Assembly (NCBI RefSeq): GCF_958298935.1
Contig: NC_084942.1
Location: 6,827,501-6,891,500, forward strand
Origin: Phragmites australis
Taxonomy: Eukaryota; Streptophyta; Magnoliopsida; Poales; Poaceae
DNA length: 64,000 bases
Reading direction: 5' to 3'
In this document: piece by piece, positions 12,100 through 24,200 of the stretch
Position numbering within the stretch: position 1 is the stretch's first letter
How the letters are laid out: every line of letters begins with the position of its first letter
Notes under the pieces: generated by a model
What the model was told of the DNA's origin: nothing
Seen by the model: the letters and a program-made list of their open reading frames with translations, nothing else
Databases searched by the model: none
Program-made: the position numbers and the translations under genes

Positions 12100-14040
12100 T
12101 CATCTTGGGCTATGGAGCTCTCTTGGGTTGTGGTGTTGCTTTCTTGTTTCTGTGTTGTGGAGTGAGTTTCTTGATGGGTTGTGGTGTGATATTGATTTTG
12201 ACTTCTCGACTTCTAGGGTAGTAGGTGAGGTGAAACTAGTTTTACAAACCCCATTGTAAGCCACCCTCTCAAAACCCAACCTCAAAGCTAAATCTGCCTT
12301 ATCAACACACATCTTGGTCTTAGCCAAGATCAAATCCATTTTGTCCTCGCCTTCTGAGCACTTCTCCACAAGAGAAAGGAGATACTCATTTTCAGCCTTG
12401 AGCTTCTCAATTTGCCCTCTAAACCAACTAAGCTTGTCCTTCAGGATGATGCAAGTAGAATAGTTTGGCTGCACATCCTTAGAACTCTTAGCACTCTCCA
12501 ATCTAGACTCTAGCTCCTTTATACGCTTGGCTTTCACATAAATATCCTTTGAGAAAGAAGGGCAATTCTTGCAAGCACCTAAGAGAATAGGTCTAGACTG
12601 CTCTTCAAGGAGCTTGTTCTCGACAGTCTCAAGCCAACTAGTGACTTGAGCATGCAAAGTCTAAAGCTCGGCAAGCTCACTCATGATCACAAGGCAACTA
12701 TCACACTCCTAATCTCTACCCCTAGACCTAAGCAACTCAAGCTTAGAAGATGAACAATCTAGCCTAGACTTGAGTTCCTTAACCTCATGAACCGCTTTCT
12801 TAAGTAATCTTTTCTAGCTAACAAGCGCATCATTCAAGGTATTGACCTGAACAGAAAGTTGGTCGTAGGAAGGTGATACCTCAGAAGGATCAAGCTCAGG
12901 GTTGTTGTTGTTGTCGTCCGCTATGAAGTAAAGGCCAGCGAAGTCCTTGTTCTTCTTCTTGTTCTTTATGGGTGGTTCCTCCTCCTCCGAGCTCTCCTCC
13001 GAGCTTGAGGAAGTGTCGATGTCGCTGAGTGCCACCATGAAAGCCCAAGATGCCGCCTTCTTGACCAACTTCTCACGGTTCTTGAAGAAGGGCTTCTTGT
13101 TCTTCTTGTACTTGTCGTGATCATGGCTGCAATCTTCCTTCTTCTTGAGCTTTGGGCAATCTGCCTTGAAATTAGTGGTATCACCACACTCATAACAAAC
13201 CCGAGAGCCACCTCTCCTCCGATCTCTTCTATTTTTGTAGAAGCGGGTGAAGTTCTTCACGATCAAAGCAAGATCCTTATCATCAAGTGTGGCCACCTGC
13301 TCCTCTGTGATAGAAACCAAAGAAAACAATGTAAAGCCACCTGGTGAAGAGTGAGCACAAGAAAAACCAACTCCAGCAGGACTACCACCACTAGGTACTG
13401 AAACAAACACCATGTTCTAAGACAGGGGGTTTACTAGGTCTATTCTAGCTGCCTTGGCTATCTCGGTGGATTTGAGCTTACTGAAGAGTTCATCACAAGT
13501 AAATATGTCGTAATTGGATGACTCTTCAATGCTCAAGATCTTCACTTCCCATATGCTACGGTCAAGTGCATAGAGAAGTTTGATCGCTCTCTCATGATCA
13601 GAGTAAAGCAAAACGCCGGTGGATCTAAGGTTGCTAACAATTCTATCAATCCTAGCAAACATAGCATCTAAAGATTCTCTAGGTCCTTACACAAATATTT
13701 GATATTATTGATTGTATGTGCTCTGACGCCGTGCCTTGATTTGGTTAGTGCCCTCATAAAATACACTAAGAGTAGTCCAAATCTCACGGGCAGTACGGAT
13801 ATGCAAGACTCTGTCAAACTCATTACGACTTAGGTTTGTGAATAGTATATTTCTAGCCTTGTTGTTGGCTTCATATTGTTCGATTTGGACCTGGGTAGTA
13901 CAAACAACAAGGATCTCATAGTTGGAGTCCACAATCTCCCATATTGCACTTCCTTGGCTCAAAAGATAAGCCTCCATGCACACCTTCTAATATGAAAAAT
14001 CTTGACCTTCAAATAGAGGAATCTTCCCATGTCTCTCCAT
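12100..14040 (-). pseudogene. Copia gag with zinc knuckle and coiled-coil extension (broken)
   Basis: The start is taken at 14040 (MERHGKIPLFEG), 50 bases after the primer-binding site. A stop follows 17 codons later, then the UBN2-type gag core continues (13705-13983, 13417-13662). The zinc knuckle near 13190 reads CYECGDTTNFKADC: the expected His is Asn, so metal binding should be impaired. A Glu/Ser/Lys-rich stretch follows. Residues encoded by 12100-12657 form a Leu/Glu/Lys heptad-like coiled coil (KRIKELESRL, IEKLKAENEYLLSLVEK). Sirevirus gag proteins are known for such an extension. Gag would form the capsid particle. Confidence 0.82.
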
Positions 14041-14090
14041 TATTGCTTACGGATCACAAAACCGGTTAGAGTCAACAAATGATCAAATCG

Positions 14091-14102
14091 GCTCTGATAC
14101 TA
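14091..14102 (-). promoter_or_regulatory. Primer-binding site
   Basis: On the minus strand the site reads TAGTATCAGAGC, one base from TGGTATCAGAGC, the complement of the initiator tRNA-Met 3' end used by most plant copia elements. It sits two bases inside the 5' LTR edge and fixes that edge at 14105. Confidence 0.85.
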
Positions 14103-14104
14103 AT

Positions 14105-16067
14105 TGTACGACCGAGATTGGTGACTAGAGAAGGGGAGGGGGGGTGAACAGGCTCCTTACAAAATTCTTACAAAGTGGATGACCTTCTACTTTGTTCCAC
14201 CCAACGCACCTCAAAAACTCAAGCAGAAGAAAAAACAAGTTGCAATCAAGAATGAAAAGAAAAACATGGCTCTCATGGTTATATATGAACCCTAGGTTCC
14301 AATGAAACTCAATCCACGAGTCATCATCATAAAAAGATTGCAACTTGAGGAAAGAAACCTTCAAAAACCAAGATAAGATTAACGGTAGAAAATATTCTAC
14401 AAGTTGATGATCTAGAAGCAAGAAAATTCAAGACCCACTTGTATATATTTGTATGTGATTTTTATGCCTCTAGCAACAAGAACAACTTCCAAAGGTAGAA
14501 AAATTTCAGCCTTCAAACGCAAACAAAAAACACAATCAAAAAAGAAAAACTCGCAACAAAGCATGGAAACCAATAGAAGGAAACTAGAAGGAGATGAGCA
14601 CGAGTATCAGAGGAAACAATCACTTCATTTCTCACAAAGGTTAGCCCACTTTCAGTAGATTACAAGATGATTTCCTCACAAAAAACTCTCATTTATTACA
14701 AAGGCTAAGCTCTCCTCTCTCCTTTCCTCTAAAACCCTAGCACACAAACACAAGTGGTTGGCTCAAGCTATCCATACAGACATACTCCTCTATTTATTGG
14801 TCTAGGGAGGTAGCTTAGCCCTTAAGCTTCCTTGTTCCCAAACTACCTCTCTCTTCCAATGGTTTCCTACCTACCACTGGGCCATTTTGGTCCATTTTTC
14901 ACTCTATCTATCGAACGGTCGTGACACCTTTACAACTTAGCTTTGCCACAATGCTTGCTTCACGATGATACCACGTGCATTCCATCCTTCCATGGTTTTG
15001 AGGCCAAACCACGAAACCGCCTTACACACTTCTCAAAGCGTGACTCCTCGCCACTTGCTTACACCTTAAGCAAGCGATTTGATGTTGATGTGTGTACTCC
15101 GTCTTACGATCTTGACTGCTAGGAAGTCTCTCCCACTCTCGATCCCTCCGGGCCGCCTTGTCACTTATACCGACATCCCCTTCGCTTGACTTTGTTAACA
15201 CGCTGTCTTCATCCTTCCTTCCATGCTTTGCTTGACCTCCATGTGCACAGTTAGGATCACTCTTAACTCCGTCTGACCTCCATGATTATTCAGAACTAAG
15301 TACCCCGCTTAGCTCCAATCATTTCACCGTCGGCCACCAAGTTACATCCATCACCTGCACAACACAACACAAGCAAACATATCTCTCCATCTCCATTACA
15401 GATTAATTCAAAAATAGAATTCTCAGTTCAAAACACATCTTAGAGAAAACGTGAACACCGGATGTTCCGGCCTGTACCTCTCCTGAGCATCGGACCATCC
15501 GGCGTGTGCAAACCATCAGTCCAACCAAATTTGGATCTTCTCTGCAAGAAATAGTTCGGCGTACACAATTTCTCATTGCCGGACCATCCAACGGTTGATC
15601 TCCACCAGACAACCATTTTGCAATCTCTCTACAACAAATGATCTGATGTATTCTCCGGTATTCACATCTTTCATCGCCGGACCGTCTGGTGCATGTAAGT
15701 CCACGAGAGTCGATTTGCAACCTCTCTACAAGAATTGCACCAACGTTCATTGTGCCCATCGCTAGATCATCCGTTGTTTACTTCAATTTCCACTTCTGAG
15801 TTCAAATGCTCTGACATATACTGCATATGAATGCTGGACCATCGGATGTGTTCATTTTCCTTAGCGCTGGATCATTCGGCATGTACAATTTTCCTAGACT
15901 CAGAAACCAACATACCAACTCCATTTTCTCTGCAACTTTGGTTAGTCATGATTATAATTGCAGTACATATACATGCTCATGCAATCCAAAAATCATCAAA
16001 CCAAATCCACAACGTTGTCAATCACTCATCACGTATAAACCAATGCATATTTAAACTTGGTTTCTCA
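14105..16067 (-). repeat. 5' LTR of the Sirevirus-type element
   Basis: It starts TGTACGACC and ends TTTCTCA on the plus strand, with canonical TG and CA. It is the same length as the left LTR and contains the same palindromic block. It would carry the promoter and polyadenylation signal of the element. Confidence 0.87.
15455..15885. repeat. Palindromic CCGGACCATCC array in the 5' LTR
   Basis: This is the counterpart of the block at 6535-6975, with the same order of motifs but more decay (for example GCTGGACCATCGGATG). Many of the substitutions are C to T or G to A, which fits decay of methylated CpG sites. Confidence 0.7.
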
Positions 16068-16632
16068 CCAGTGTCTCCTTTTTGGAAGAGGTACAACACT
16101 GCACCGCGAGGAAGATGATGCCGATGGGAAAGGGTTGGCATACGTGCGTGGGCTTGGCCCATAGAGGAAAGAGTGCAAGGAGAGGGAGAGAGGAGCGAGC
16201 CAGTCGCTTGGGTTGCTGGTTTAACGGGCCGACATCCGGCTCACAACCTAGATCAAAAAGAGAAGAGGAGGGGAAAGAGGTCAGCTGGGCCAGGCTGGAA
16301 AGAAGGGAGAGAGAGAAGGAAAGTGGGATGAGCGGGTTGTCAACCTAAGTAAGTTTTTCTTCTTTTCCATTTCCTTTTTCTTTTTTGTTTTCTTGTATTT
16401 CCTATGTATTCCTATACATACCTATAGACACATATATATAATAGGTATATGATTTAGTATATACTCTATAAAATCAAGCAATTAAAACAATATGAATCAA
16501 CAATTGAAAACAAAATTAAAGCCTTTTGTATATATACATATATGTATATATATACTTATTCAATTATTGTTTTTATTTATTTTCTTTTGCATAAAATATA
16601 TTTATTTATGCTGAAATTGGGCTCTTACAAGC
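16068..16632 (+). repeat. 3' part of a gypsy-type LTR
   Basis: A purine-rich, GC-rich stretch with GGCCCA words is followed by an AT-rich tail that ends GGGCTCTTACA. The last about 250 bases resemble 48570-48797 (shared ATTTATTTTCTTT, ATTTATTTATG and a closing TTACA). Ends like TGTTACA are usual for Tekay/Del-type gypsy LTRs in grasses. The 5' half is missing: it stops where the Sirevirus LTR begins. Confidence 0.5.
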
Positions 16633-19600
16633 CGTTCATGAACTCAGGTCAATCTCCACATGTTTGGTCCATTGATGTTGGATCGAGTTGGTGGAGAGGT
16701 AGATCGTGCTAATGTTGTTGCAGTAGACGATGATAGCCTTTGCCAGTGGACGATGGAGCCCAGCAAGAAGCTGACATAGCCAACAAGCTTTGATGACGAC
16801 ATTGGTGACTCCATGGTATTGAGCTTTAGTACTTGATCAGGAGACGGTGTGTTGTCGCTTGGAGGACTAGGAGATCAAGTTTTCACCGAGAAAGACACCG
16901 TACCCGAACATAGACTTGTGAGTGTAGGGGCAGTCGGCCTAGTCTGTGTCGGAGTAGATGATGAGGTCATGGGAGAAACCACAAGACAACTGAAGATCAT
17001 GTCCTAGAGTGCCTTTGACATACCTTAGAATACGCTTGATCAACTGGATGTGTTGCTCACTTGGATCATGCATATGGAGGCACACCTACTGGATATCATG
17101 CGTGATGTCAGGGCGAGTGAATGTGAGGTACTGGAGGATGCCTTTGTAACTCCTGTACAACATTGAGTTGGAGATCGGATTGCCTACGATAACAGATAGC
17201 TTGAAGCGAGCTTCGATGGGTGTGGCGCACAGGTTGCATGTAGTCACGCTATAGAACTTTGGCACATATTTCTCTTGGGAGAGAGAAAAACCGTTGGAGG
17301 TCCAGCGTGCCAAAATGCTGAGGAAGTAATGGAGGGAGCCCAAGTTGTTCATAGCGAACATGAGGCGGATAACGGTGATGATTCGTTAAAGCAGAGTTGT
17401 GCAGGGCCTATAAGTAGTATGCCCTCGGTGTACAACAAGAGGTAGGCAATGTCGACACCATGTTGTAGATAAAGAGGGAGGGATCTAACTTACAGCCACG
17501 TAAGCCGACTAAAATGAATAAAGCCTGAAACCAGTTGTACCATGTGCGGAGAGCTTGCTTGAGGCTATAGAGGGACTTGTTGAGTCATCAGACGTGGTGT
17601 AGTTTGTCGGTGTCGATGAAGCTAGATGGTTGATGGTAGTAGACTGTTTCATCTAGAGTACCTTTCAAGAAGGCATTCCTGACATCAAGCTGGTGGATGG
17701 GCCAGTTGTTGCAGATCGCAAGGAGAGAACTATACAAATGGTAGTAGACTTGACGATGGGGCTGAAGGTTTCATCATAGTCGATGTCGGGATCCTAGGAG
17801 AAGCCTCGAAGAGCCCAGCGTGCCTTGTAATAGGCGAGCTTGCCAATGGAGTTGTACTTGTGATGGAAGATCCACTTACTGGAGATGATGCTAGTGCATA
17901 GGAGAGGAGGCACAAGGTCCCAAGTCGATCATCGCAGCATGCTAATGAGGGTCATTAAGGGTACTATGGTATGTCTTTGGTAGAGGAGGTGCTGCTGGCC
18001 GCCGCACCATAACCCACCATGACGTCGACCACCGTGCACCTCTTGTATACGTGGAGAGGCAACATGTTGTGTGCTCCAAAAGTCACACCAGGGTGGGGAG
18101 GCACCTCGCCGGGTGCCGAGGGCACCGCGTCGTGTGCCACTTGGAGCCGCATTGAGTGCACAACTGGTCACCGCACTGTTGTTGCCACTGGCCACTGAGC
18201 CAGTTGAGCATGAGGATGGTGGCTTCATGATGAGGGGTGTCGTCGAGTGATCTGCATCAAAAACTAAATACATGCTAGGACTAGCTAGCATGCATGAAGC
18301 AAAAAGAAAAGTCACTTCATAAAAACCACATGTCGGGATATTATGATGCGATGAGTTGCAAGGTTCAAGTAGCAGTAACCCTTGTGATTTTCTAGGTAGC
18401 CAATAAAGAAACATTCGATAAAGCAGGAGCGAGCTTGTGTGTCATAGTGGCAGAGAGGTTCGGGTAGTAACAATAGGCAAAGACTCTGAGGTGGTCATAT
18501 TTAGGAGGATGGTCAAACAAAGCCTAAGATGGTGTAGAGGAGTGGAGAGTTTTTATGGCATTGCAATTAAGAAGGTAGGTGGCGGTGTGGAGAGCCTTGG
18601 ACCAGTAGGTGGGTGGGAGAGACGCTTGGAAAAGGAGGGAGTGTAGGTGGTACAAATGATGCACTTCGCTTTTATATTTTGCTGAGAAGTGTGAGGGAAT
18701 GAGAGGTGAAGATGGATGCCATAGGCAAGCAGGAAGGCGTGGGCAGCTATGTTTTGAATTATGATGCGAAACTGGTTAGTGACATATGTATGAAAATGTT
18801 TTAAAGTGGGTAGAGTATAGGATTTGAGTTTGAGAGGAGAAGTCCAAGAATAATGAGTAAAATCATCAAGCAGCACTAAATAATTTTTTTAACCAAATAT
18901 ACTAGTGACATGTGATGTCCACAAATCACAATGAAGTAATTCAAAATCTTTATTAGTGCAGGAAATAGAGTCTGAAAAAGAAGGTGAACATGCCGTCTGA
19001 GCTGGCACGCATGACATAAGGATGGTGCTGAATTATTGGAAACTAAAGAATAGCATTGCTTGTGCCAAATGGTGGTAGATGGCATGGCGAAGGCGTGATG
19101 AGCTGATGAAGGTGGTGGGAAGAATGGGTACAGGTCGCCAGAGCTATTGCACCTAAGAATCATGGTCATGGTGAGGAGATCCTTCATAGAAAGACCAAAT
19201 GGGTCAAATTCGACTGAGCAATGATCATTAGTGGTGAATTTATGAACAAAAATAGATTGGTCTTGATGACGGTGGTGATGTTGTGGAACTGCTCATTGAG
19301 GTCATGAAGAAAGGTGAGCATGTGAGTGTCCTCGGAGACCTTCTAGTCAATTTCTGCTAGGGCATCAGCATAGGACTTTAGGTGCTAAGAGTAGGTGAGG
19401 ATGGACTAGTTGCCTTGAGCCAACTTATGTAACTCAGCCTCAAGAGAGAGGGCACAGGCTATCTTGTTGTTATAGAAGACACCCTCCAGGCTTGTCCAAA
19501 CAATTGTAGGCAAAGGTGCCAGGGGTGAGGATGATGGTGAGGATCTCCTCGGAGATGGAAGCATACAGAAGGGAGAGGATAGCATAGTCTATCGACTCCC

Positions 19601-19735
19601 AAGTGGCATCGCTGGTCCGCTTGGGGGAGGAGCCATCAATATGGCCCTTAGCGCCAAACTTGCCAACGAGAACATGGAAGAGTTTGCACCTTCTGGTGTA
19701 GTTCTTTGGGTGAAGCTCAAGTTAGGTTGTTACCA
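16633..19735 (-). pseudogene. Truncated copia gag-pol, minus strand
   Basis: From the right: gag at about 19300-19735 (LHPKNYTRRCKLFHVLVGKF and ISEEILTIIL), then GAG-pre-integrase and integrase at about 18553-19187 (LLDDFTHYSW holds the first core Asp; the SPHTSQQN-like third block has lost its Glu context). RT is at about 17086-17960 (LGSLHYFL and the YLTFTRPDITHDIQ block). RNase H runs to 16633 (TKHVEIDL), where it is cut by the gypsy LTR end. Stops and frameshifts are frequent. No 3' LTR, PPT or pol end is present, so the element lost its downstream end. Confidence 0.75.
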
Positions 19736-20028
19736 TGAAAGAGAGGAATTATAGGAATAATATGGGCTTGATTATTCACGTGTAGCACTAAGGCTTGTAT
19801 AGTACATATATACAAGATTTTATCTGTACATTAAACTGGTTTATCTCTAAACTACACAATCAGTTGGTTAAGGTTGTACCGGACTTCAACAACCTCAATA
19901 GAGCGGCAACATGAGGCTGTTGCCGGGTGTGCTACAGTAGCCACACAAGCTACAGGATCAGGCGTCGCTACCTCAGACTGTTGACGCAAGATCAGGATGT
20001 CGGTGCATATATTCTAGATATTCCAACA
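19736..20028 (-). repeat. 5' LTR (293 bp) of the truncated minus-strand copia
   Basis: On the minus strand the segment starts TGTTGGAATATC and ends CTCTCTTTCA, then continues TGGTAACAACC, a degenerate primer-binding-like site before gag. A TATATATGTACTATAC stretch is a candidate core promoter. Its partner LTR is not in the window. Confidence 0.6.
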
Positions 20029-20181
20029 GTTCCCAAATAATGAGTACATTTATGTGTGAAATTGTTGCGCATTAATCACTGAACAACTGCAAACTATTGA
20101 ACCACTACCCCAGAACCATTTTTTCCTGATGGGAAAAAACGTCACGGAAGGTCCTGAAACCATCACGGAATGGCTTCCATA

Positions 20182-20185
<4 letters not shown>
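20029..20185. other. Short host or unassigned spacer between two copia elements
   Basis: About 157 bases with no recognised coding or repeat content. It separates the two oppositely oriented copia elements. Confidence 0.4.

Positions 20186-20216
<31 letters not shown>
20186..20216. repeat. (GT)n microsatellite
   Basis: Fifteen and a half GT units run directly into the surviving end of the copia 5' LTR. In the 3' LTR the same place reads GCATATATATAA. Confidence 0.95.
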
Positions 20217-20221
<5 letters not shown>

Positions 20222-20300
20222 CACACTGGCATACATGGTGATTATGACAAATTATTTTCTAAGTTGTTATCAGCTAGCCCCGATCCCATCTACCAGCGTC

Positions 20301-22670
20301 ATGTCCACCACCAGTGCCGTGACCTCATTCACTGCCGCCGCGCTTAGCTCCACCTCTGCTGGTGTGGTGTTACCCACCCTTCTGTTGCCTTCATCCTTCA
20401 GTGGCCTCCTCACCATCAGGCTCACGTGCACCAATTTCCTACTATGGCGGGCACATGTGGTTCCCGTGTTGTCCGGCTAGGGAATGTTTGGTCACCTGGA
20501 CGACACCATGGCAGCTCCCCCTTTGATGATGGCTGAGGGGACAAGTGAGGCGGCCCGGCAAGTGCCCAATCCCGAGTACATGCATTGGTTTCAGATCGAC
20601 CAGATGGTTCTCAAAGCTCTTCTCTCCTCCATGACCGAGGAGATCCTTGGTAAGATGCTCTCCCTAACCTTAGCATAGGAGGTGTGGACTGCCCTCCACT
20701 CCATGTTCTCCATGCAAAATTGAGCGAGTATTGTCAACATCCGGTGCCAGTTGGCATCGTTAAAGAAGAATGACATGACAGTTACTGAGTATTATCACAA
20801 GATGAAGGGCCTCGCTGACACCATGGCCACTGTCGGCCACCCACTGCATGACGATGAAGTGATCGGCTACATCATGGCAGGTCTTGGAATTGAGTTTGAT
20901 CCGTTGATGGCGTCTTTAACCGTCCTCAACACCACAGTGAGTCTTCATGATTTTTATGCCCTTCTCTTGAGTTTTGAGGCTCGACAGCAGCTTTGCAGTT
21001 CTTCGACAGGAGATTTCAACTCCTCTGCCAACAATGCCACTCGCCTGGGTGGCTCTTCCTCCACTCATGTCCCTCGCCAGCAGGATGGCACTGCTGGCCG
21101 TGGTGCTCGTGGCTGGGGCTGCAAAGGTCATGGTCATGGACGTGGCGGCGGTGGTCGCTACCATCCTCAATGTCAACTTTACGGAAAGTTCAGCCATAAA
21201 GTTCTCAAATGTCGCCAGCGCTTTAATCATGATTTCCAGCCAGACGAGTCCCATGGTGGCTATCACACCGGCAACTCTGCATCAACTGGCAATGTGCATT
21301 GGTATGCAGATACGGGTGCCACAGATCATCTCACTAGTGACCTCGATCGCTTGACTGTGCGCGAGTGCTACACCAGCAAGGATCAAGTCCAAGTGGTTAA
21401 TGGTGCAGGTTTGATGATTTCGCATATTGGTCACTCTATGATTCTTGGCTCTACTGTTCCTCTTGCTCTTAAAGATGTTCTTCATGTTCCTCATATTAGT
21501 AGTCATCTCTTATCAATTCATAAACTCATTTCTGACAATAATGTATTCGTCGAATTTCGCCGGTATTCTTTCTTTATCAAGGACACAGTCACAAGGAAAA
21601 CAATTCTACAAGGTAGAAGCCATGGTGGTCTCTACCTTATTCTGTTTGGTCACACGTCTTCATCGTCTACTCATCATGCTTTTGTCGGTGTCAAGGTCTC
21701 GTCCTACAAGTGGCATCAACGACTCAGTCACCCCTCCTCAAGTGTCATCCTATCCGTAGTGGGCTCCAATAATCTGCCTTGCACGCCTAGTTGTGAGTCC
21801 TTAGTTTGTGATGCTTGTTAGCATGCTAAAAGTCATCAACTTCCATACAATAATTCTGCTCATGTAACCTCTGCTCCCCTAGAGCTTATACATACCGATG
21901 TTTGGGGACCTAGTCTTCCTTCCTCAGAGGGGGGGGGGGAGGTTCAAGTTTTATGTGAGCTTTGTTAATGACTACAATTTTTTTTTTGCTAGATATATTT
22001 TCTTTTCCATAAGTCAGATGTTGAACAAGTGTTTACATGTTTCAAAAGCATGTTGAACGTCTTCTTAATTCCAAAATTCGCACTATTAAATCTGACTTGG
22101 GGGGAGAGGGGCGAGTATCATCATCTTCATCGCTATTTTCAGCATGTTGGCATTTCTCACCGCATATCATGTCCACATATTTCTAAAAAAAATGGCATTG
22201 CTGAGGGGAAGCATCGACATCTTGTTGAAACCAAGCTTGCATGGTTGGCACACTCCTCTATCCCGCTTCATTTTTGGGATGAAGTTATTCTAACTACGTG
22301 TTATCTTATAAATCACATGCCAAGTCGTGCCATTAACAATACTGTTCCTATCACCCATCTCCTCAATATTGTGCCTGATTATTCCTCTCTCCGCACGTTG
22401 GCTATGCGTGTTGGCCAATCTCCGCACGTTGGCTATGCATGTTGGCCAAGTCTTAGAAAGTACAGCTCTCGAAAGTTAGAATGTCGATCGAAAATGTGTA
22501 TTTTTCTTGGCTATAGTCCTATGCACAATGGGTACAAATGGCTTGATTGGTCCACTGGACGTATTTATATCTCTCGAGATGTTGTTTTTGATGAGACCGT
22601 GTTTCCTTTTTCTACACCTAATGCCCATATGGATTTATCTTTATTATCTCCTCCTGTTTCTTTCCCTTAG
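20301..22670 (+). pseudogene. Copia gag, protease and integrase (broken)
   Basis: The frame from ATG 20301 holds gag and protease to 21821, with three in-frame stops (near 20478, 20676 and 20720) and a fourth at 21819. Gag has a Gly/Arg-rich tail (GHGHGRGGGGRY). Its zinc knuckle is degenerate: CQLYGKFSHKVLKC has Tyr for the second Cys. The protease shows WYADTGATDHLTS. The pre-integrase shows WHQRLSHPSS. At 21930 a run of ten G shifts the frame within the integrase. The integrase continues at 22029-22670 with a GIAEGKHRHLVE block carrying the catalytic Glu. It ends in the copia C-terminal GY-WLDWSTGRIYISRDVVFDE region. Confidence 0.85.
22391..22452 (+). repeat. 31-bp tandem duplication in the integrase region
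   Basis: CCGCACGTTGGCTATGC and the bases after it occur twice in direct succession (22391-22421 and 22422-22452) with one or two differences. Thirty-one bases is not a multiple of three, so it changes the reading frame. Confidence 0.85.
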
Positions 22671-22889
22671 GTTGAGCTAGTTATTCAGGGTGCCCAAATG
22701 CGAAATTATGACATGTTCTGTTTATCCACTAACTCTGCTGGTACAGGTGCTGGCTTGGTGCAGGAACATCCGTCTAATGTTGGTGCTGGTGCTCAACCTA
22801 GTCCTGTGCTTGGTGGCCTATCTGCGCCATCACACGGGCAGCCAGCTGGTCTGGATCCTATAGTGCAGAGCAGGCCACTTGCTAGACCT

Positions 22890-24195
22890 TGAAAAGGATC
22901 TGATGTCACCTAGAGGGGGGGTGAATAGGCGGAACCTGAAAAATTTACAAATTAAACGCAGCAGATCAGCAAAATGCGGACTCTTCGCAAAAAAATTTTG
23001 GAACCTCTGCAAATATACGGAGGTTCCGTAGAAATCTCCAAATACTCCAGATATTTCTGGAAGAACTCAAATTGATACCTATGCAACAACAACGTGGATC
23101 AAATCCATGAATTACCCAGCACCAAAGGATGTGTTCCAACCTATTTCTCCAAGTACTTGTAGCTCAAACCTCACAAGATATAGATTGGGTCGAAACCCTA
23201 AAGATCAACGGGAACAAGAATATGCAACAAATCACAAGAGATTGACAAATGAGACATAAGGATTTGTTCACCGAAGTTCAGCCACTCCACAAAGAAGTTC
23301 CTACGTCTCTGTTGAGGTGCTCATAAAGAGCCGGGTTTCTTTCAACCCTTTCCTTACCCAAGCGACCACAAAGATCGAGCTAAAGTTGCTTACTCAAATT
23401 TGCAAGGGTGATACAAACTTTTCGGGGCTCACCACAAGATTGGGAGCTCAATAGGTGACTCATTATCTAGGTGGACAAACCACCAAGAGTAATTAACACG
23501 AAATCACCGGCTTGATGAAGAAAACTAGTGCTCAAATGATGGATTTGAATCTTACTAGCACTTATCCTTGCTCTCACTCAATCCTACATAAGATTTAACC
23601 TAGAATCACAAAGGAGAGTGGAGAGGGGAGCTTTGAATGCTCTTGAGTTGCTTGTCTCAAGTTAGGTCAAAATGAATGAGCTAGTTGCTATTGGAGAGAG
23701 AGGGTGTGAGGTATAAATACTTCATACTAAAAAACTAGCCATTACACTTGTGAAATTGTGCACACTTCGCGAAGGTGCAGACCTTCTGCACACGCTTAGT
23801 TAACCCAAACTCTGCTAAAGTGTGGACTATCTGCAAAAATGTGAACACTCCACATTTGCACATTTTGAAAAGATTAGGGCTAACCTAGGTGTAAGTGTTG
23901 TATTTGATGTATCTCTCATAGGTTTATTAGATCTTTTGAGCACTTGTTTCTACGCAAACAAGTAAATTTTGTATCCCCTTAATAGTACGGCATCCTAAAC
24001 TCAATTTCAAAAGATAAATGAATTTAAAACTATAAGATCCATATGCCGCTTTACTTTTTCCTTTTTGGGGGATCACCATGCGTCAAATTCTTATTTGATC
24101 GAATTACATCTGTCCATACTTCATAAAACTCATTAGTTCTTTAATTGTTTTGTCATTATCACCAAAACCCACTTAGGGACCTAGATGCACTTTCA
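22890..24195. repeat. Solo LTR (1306 bp) of a copia/Sirevirus-like family, with 5-bp TSD
   Basis: The segment begins TGAAAAGGATCTGATG and ends GATGCACTTTCA. It is flanked by the exact duplication GACCT (22885-22889 and 24196-24200). Near the start it has a CACCTAGAGGGGGGGTGAATAGG tract of the kind seen at Sirevirus-type LTR starts. No internal domain is present. Removing it and one GACCT restores the copia linker reading frame from ARP into TPGDHPTAPP. It therefore arose by insertion and LTR-LTR recombination. Confidence 0.88.
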
Positions 24196-24200
24196 GACCT

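Larger units (their letters stand above)
5191..16067 (-). mobile_element. Full-length Sirevirus-type Ty1/copia retrotransposon (degenerate)
   Basis: Two direct repeats of 1963 bp (5191-7153 and 14105-16067) flank a minus-strand gag-pol in copia order: gag, protease, integrase, RT, RNase H. The primer-binding site resembles the initiator tRNA-Met type and a polypurine tract sits at the other LTR. Features known from Sireviruses are all visible: a long gag with a coiled-coil region, a cluster of CCGG-type palindromes in each LTR, and several polypurine tracts between pol and the 3' LTR. Pol and gag contain stops and frameshifts. The flanks (CCGAC and CCAGT) do not form a clean 5-bp duplication. 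Confidence 0.88.

Noticed and set aside
20050..20480. Cys/Val- and Thr/His-repeat frames
   Set aside because: They translate the GT microsatellite. Only the in-frame gag beginning at 20301 is supported.
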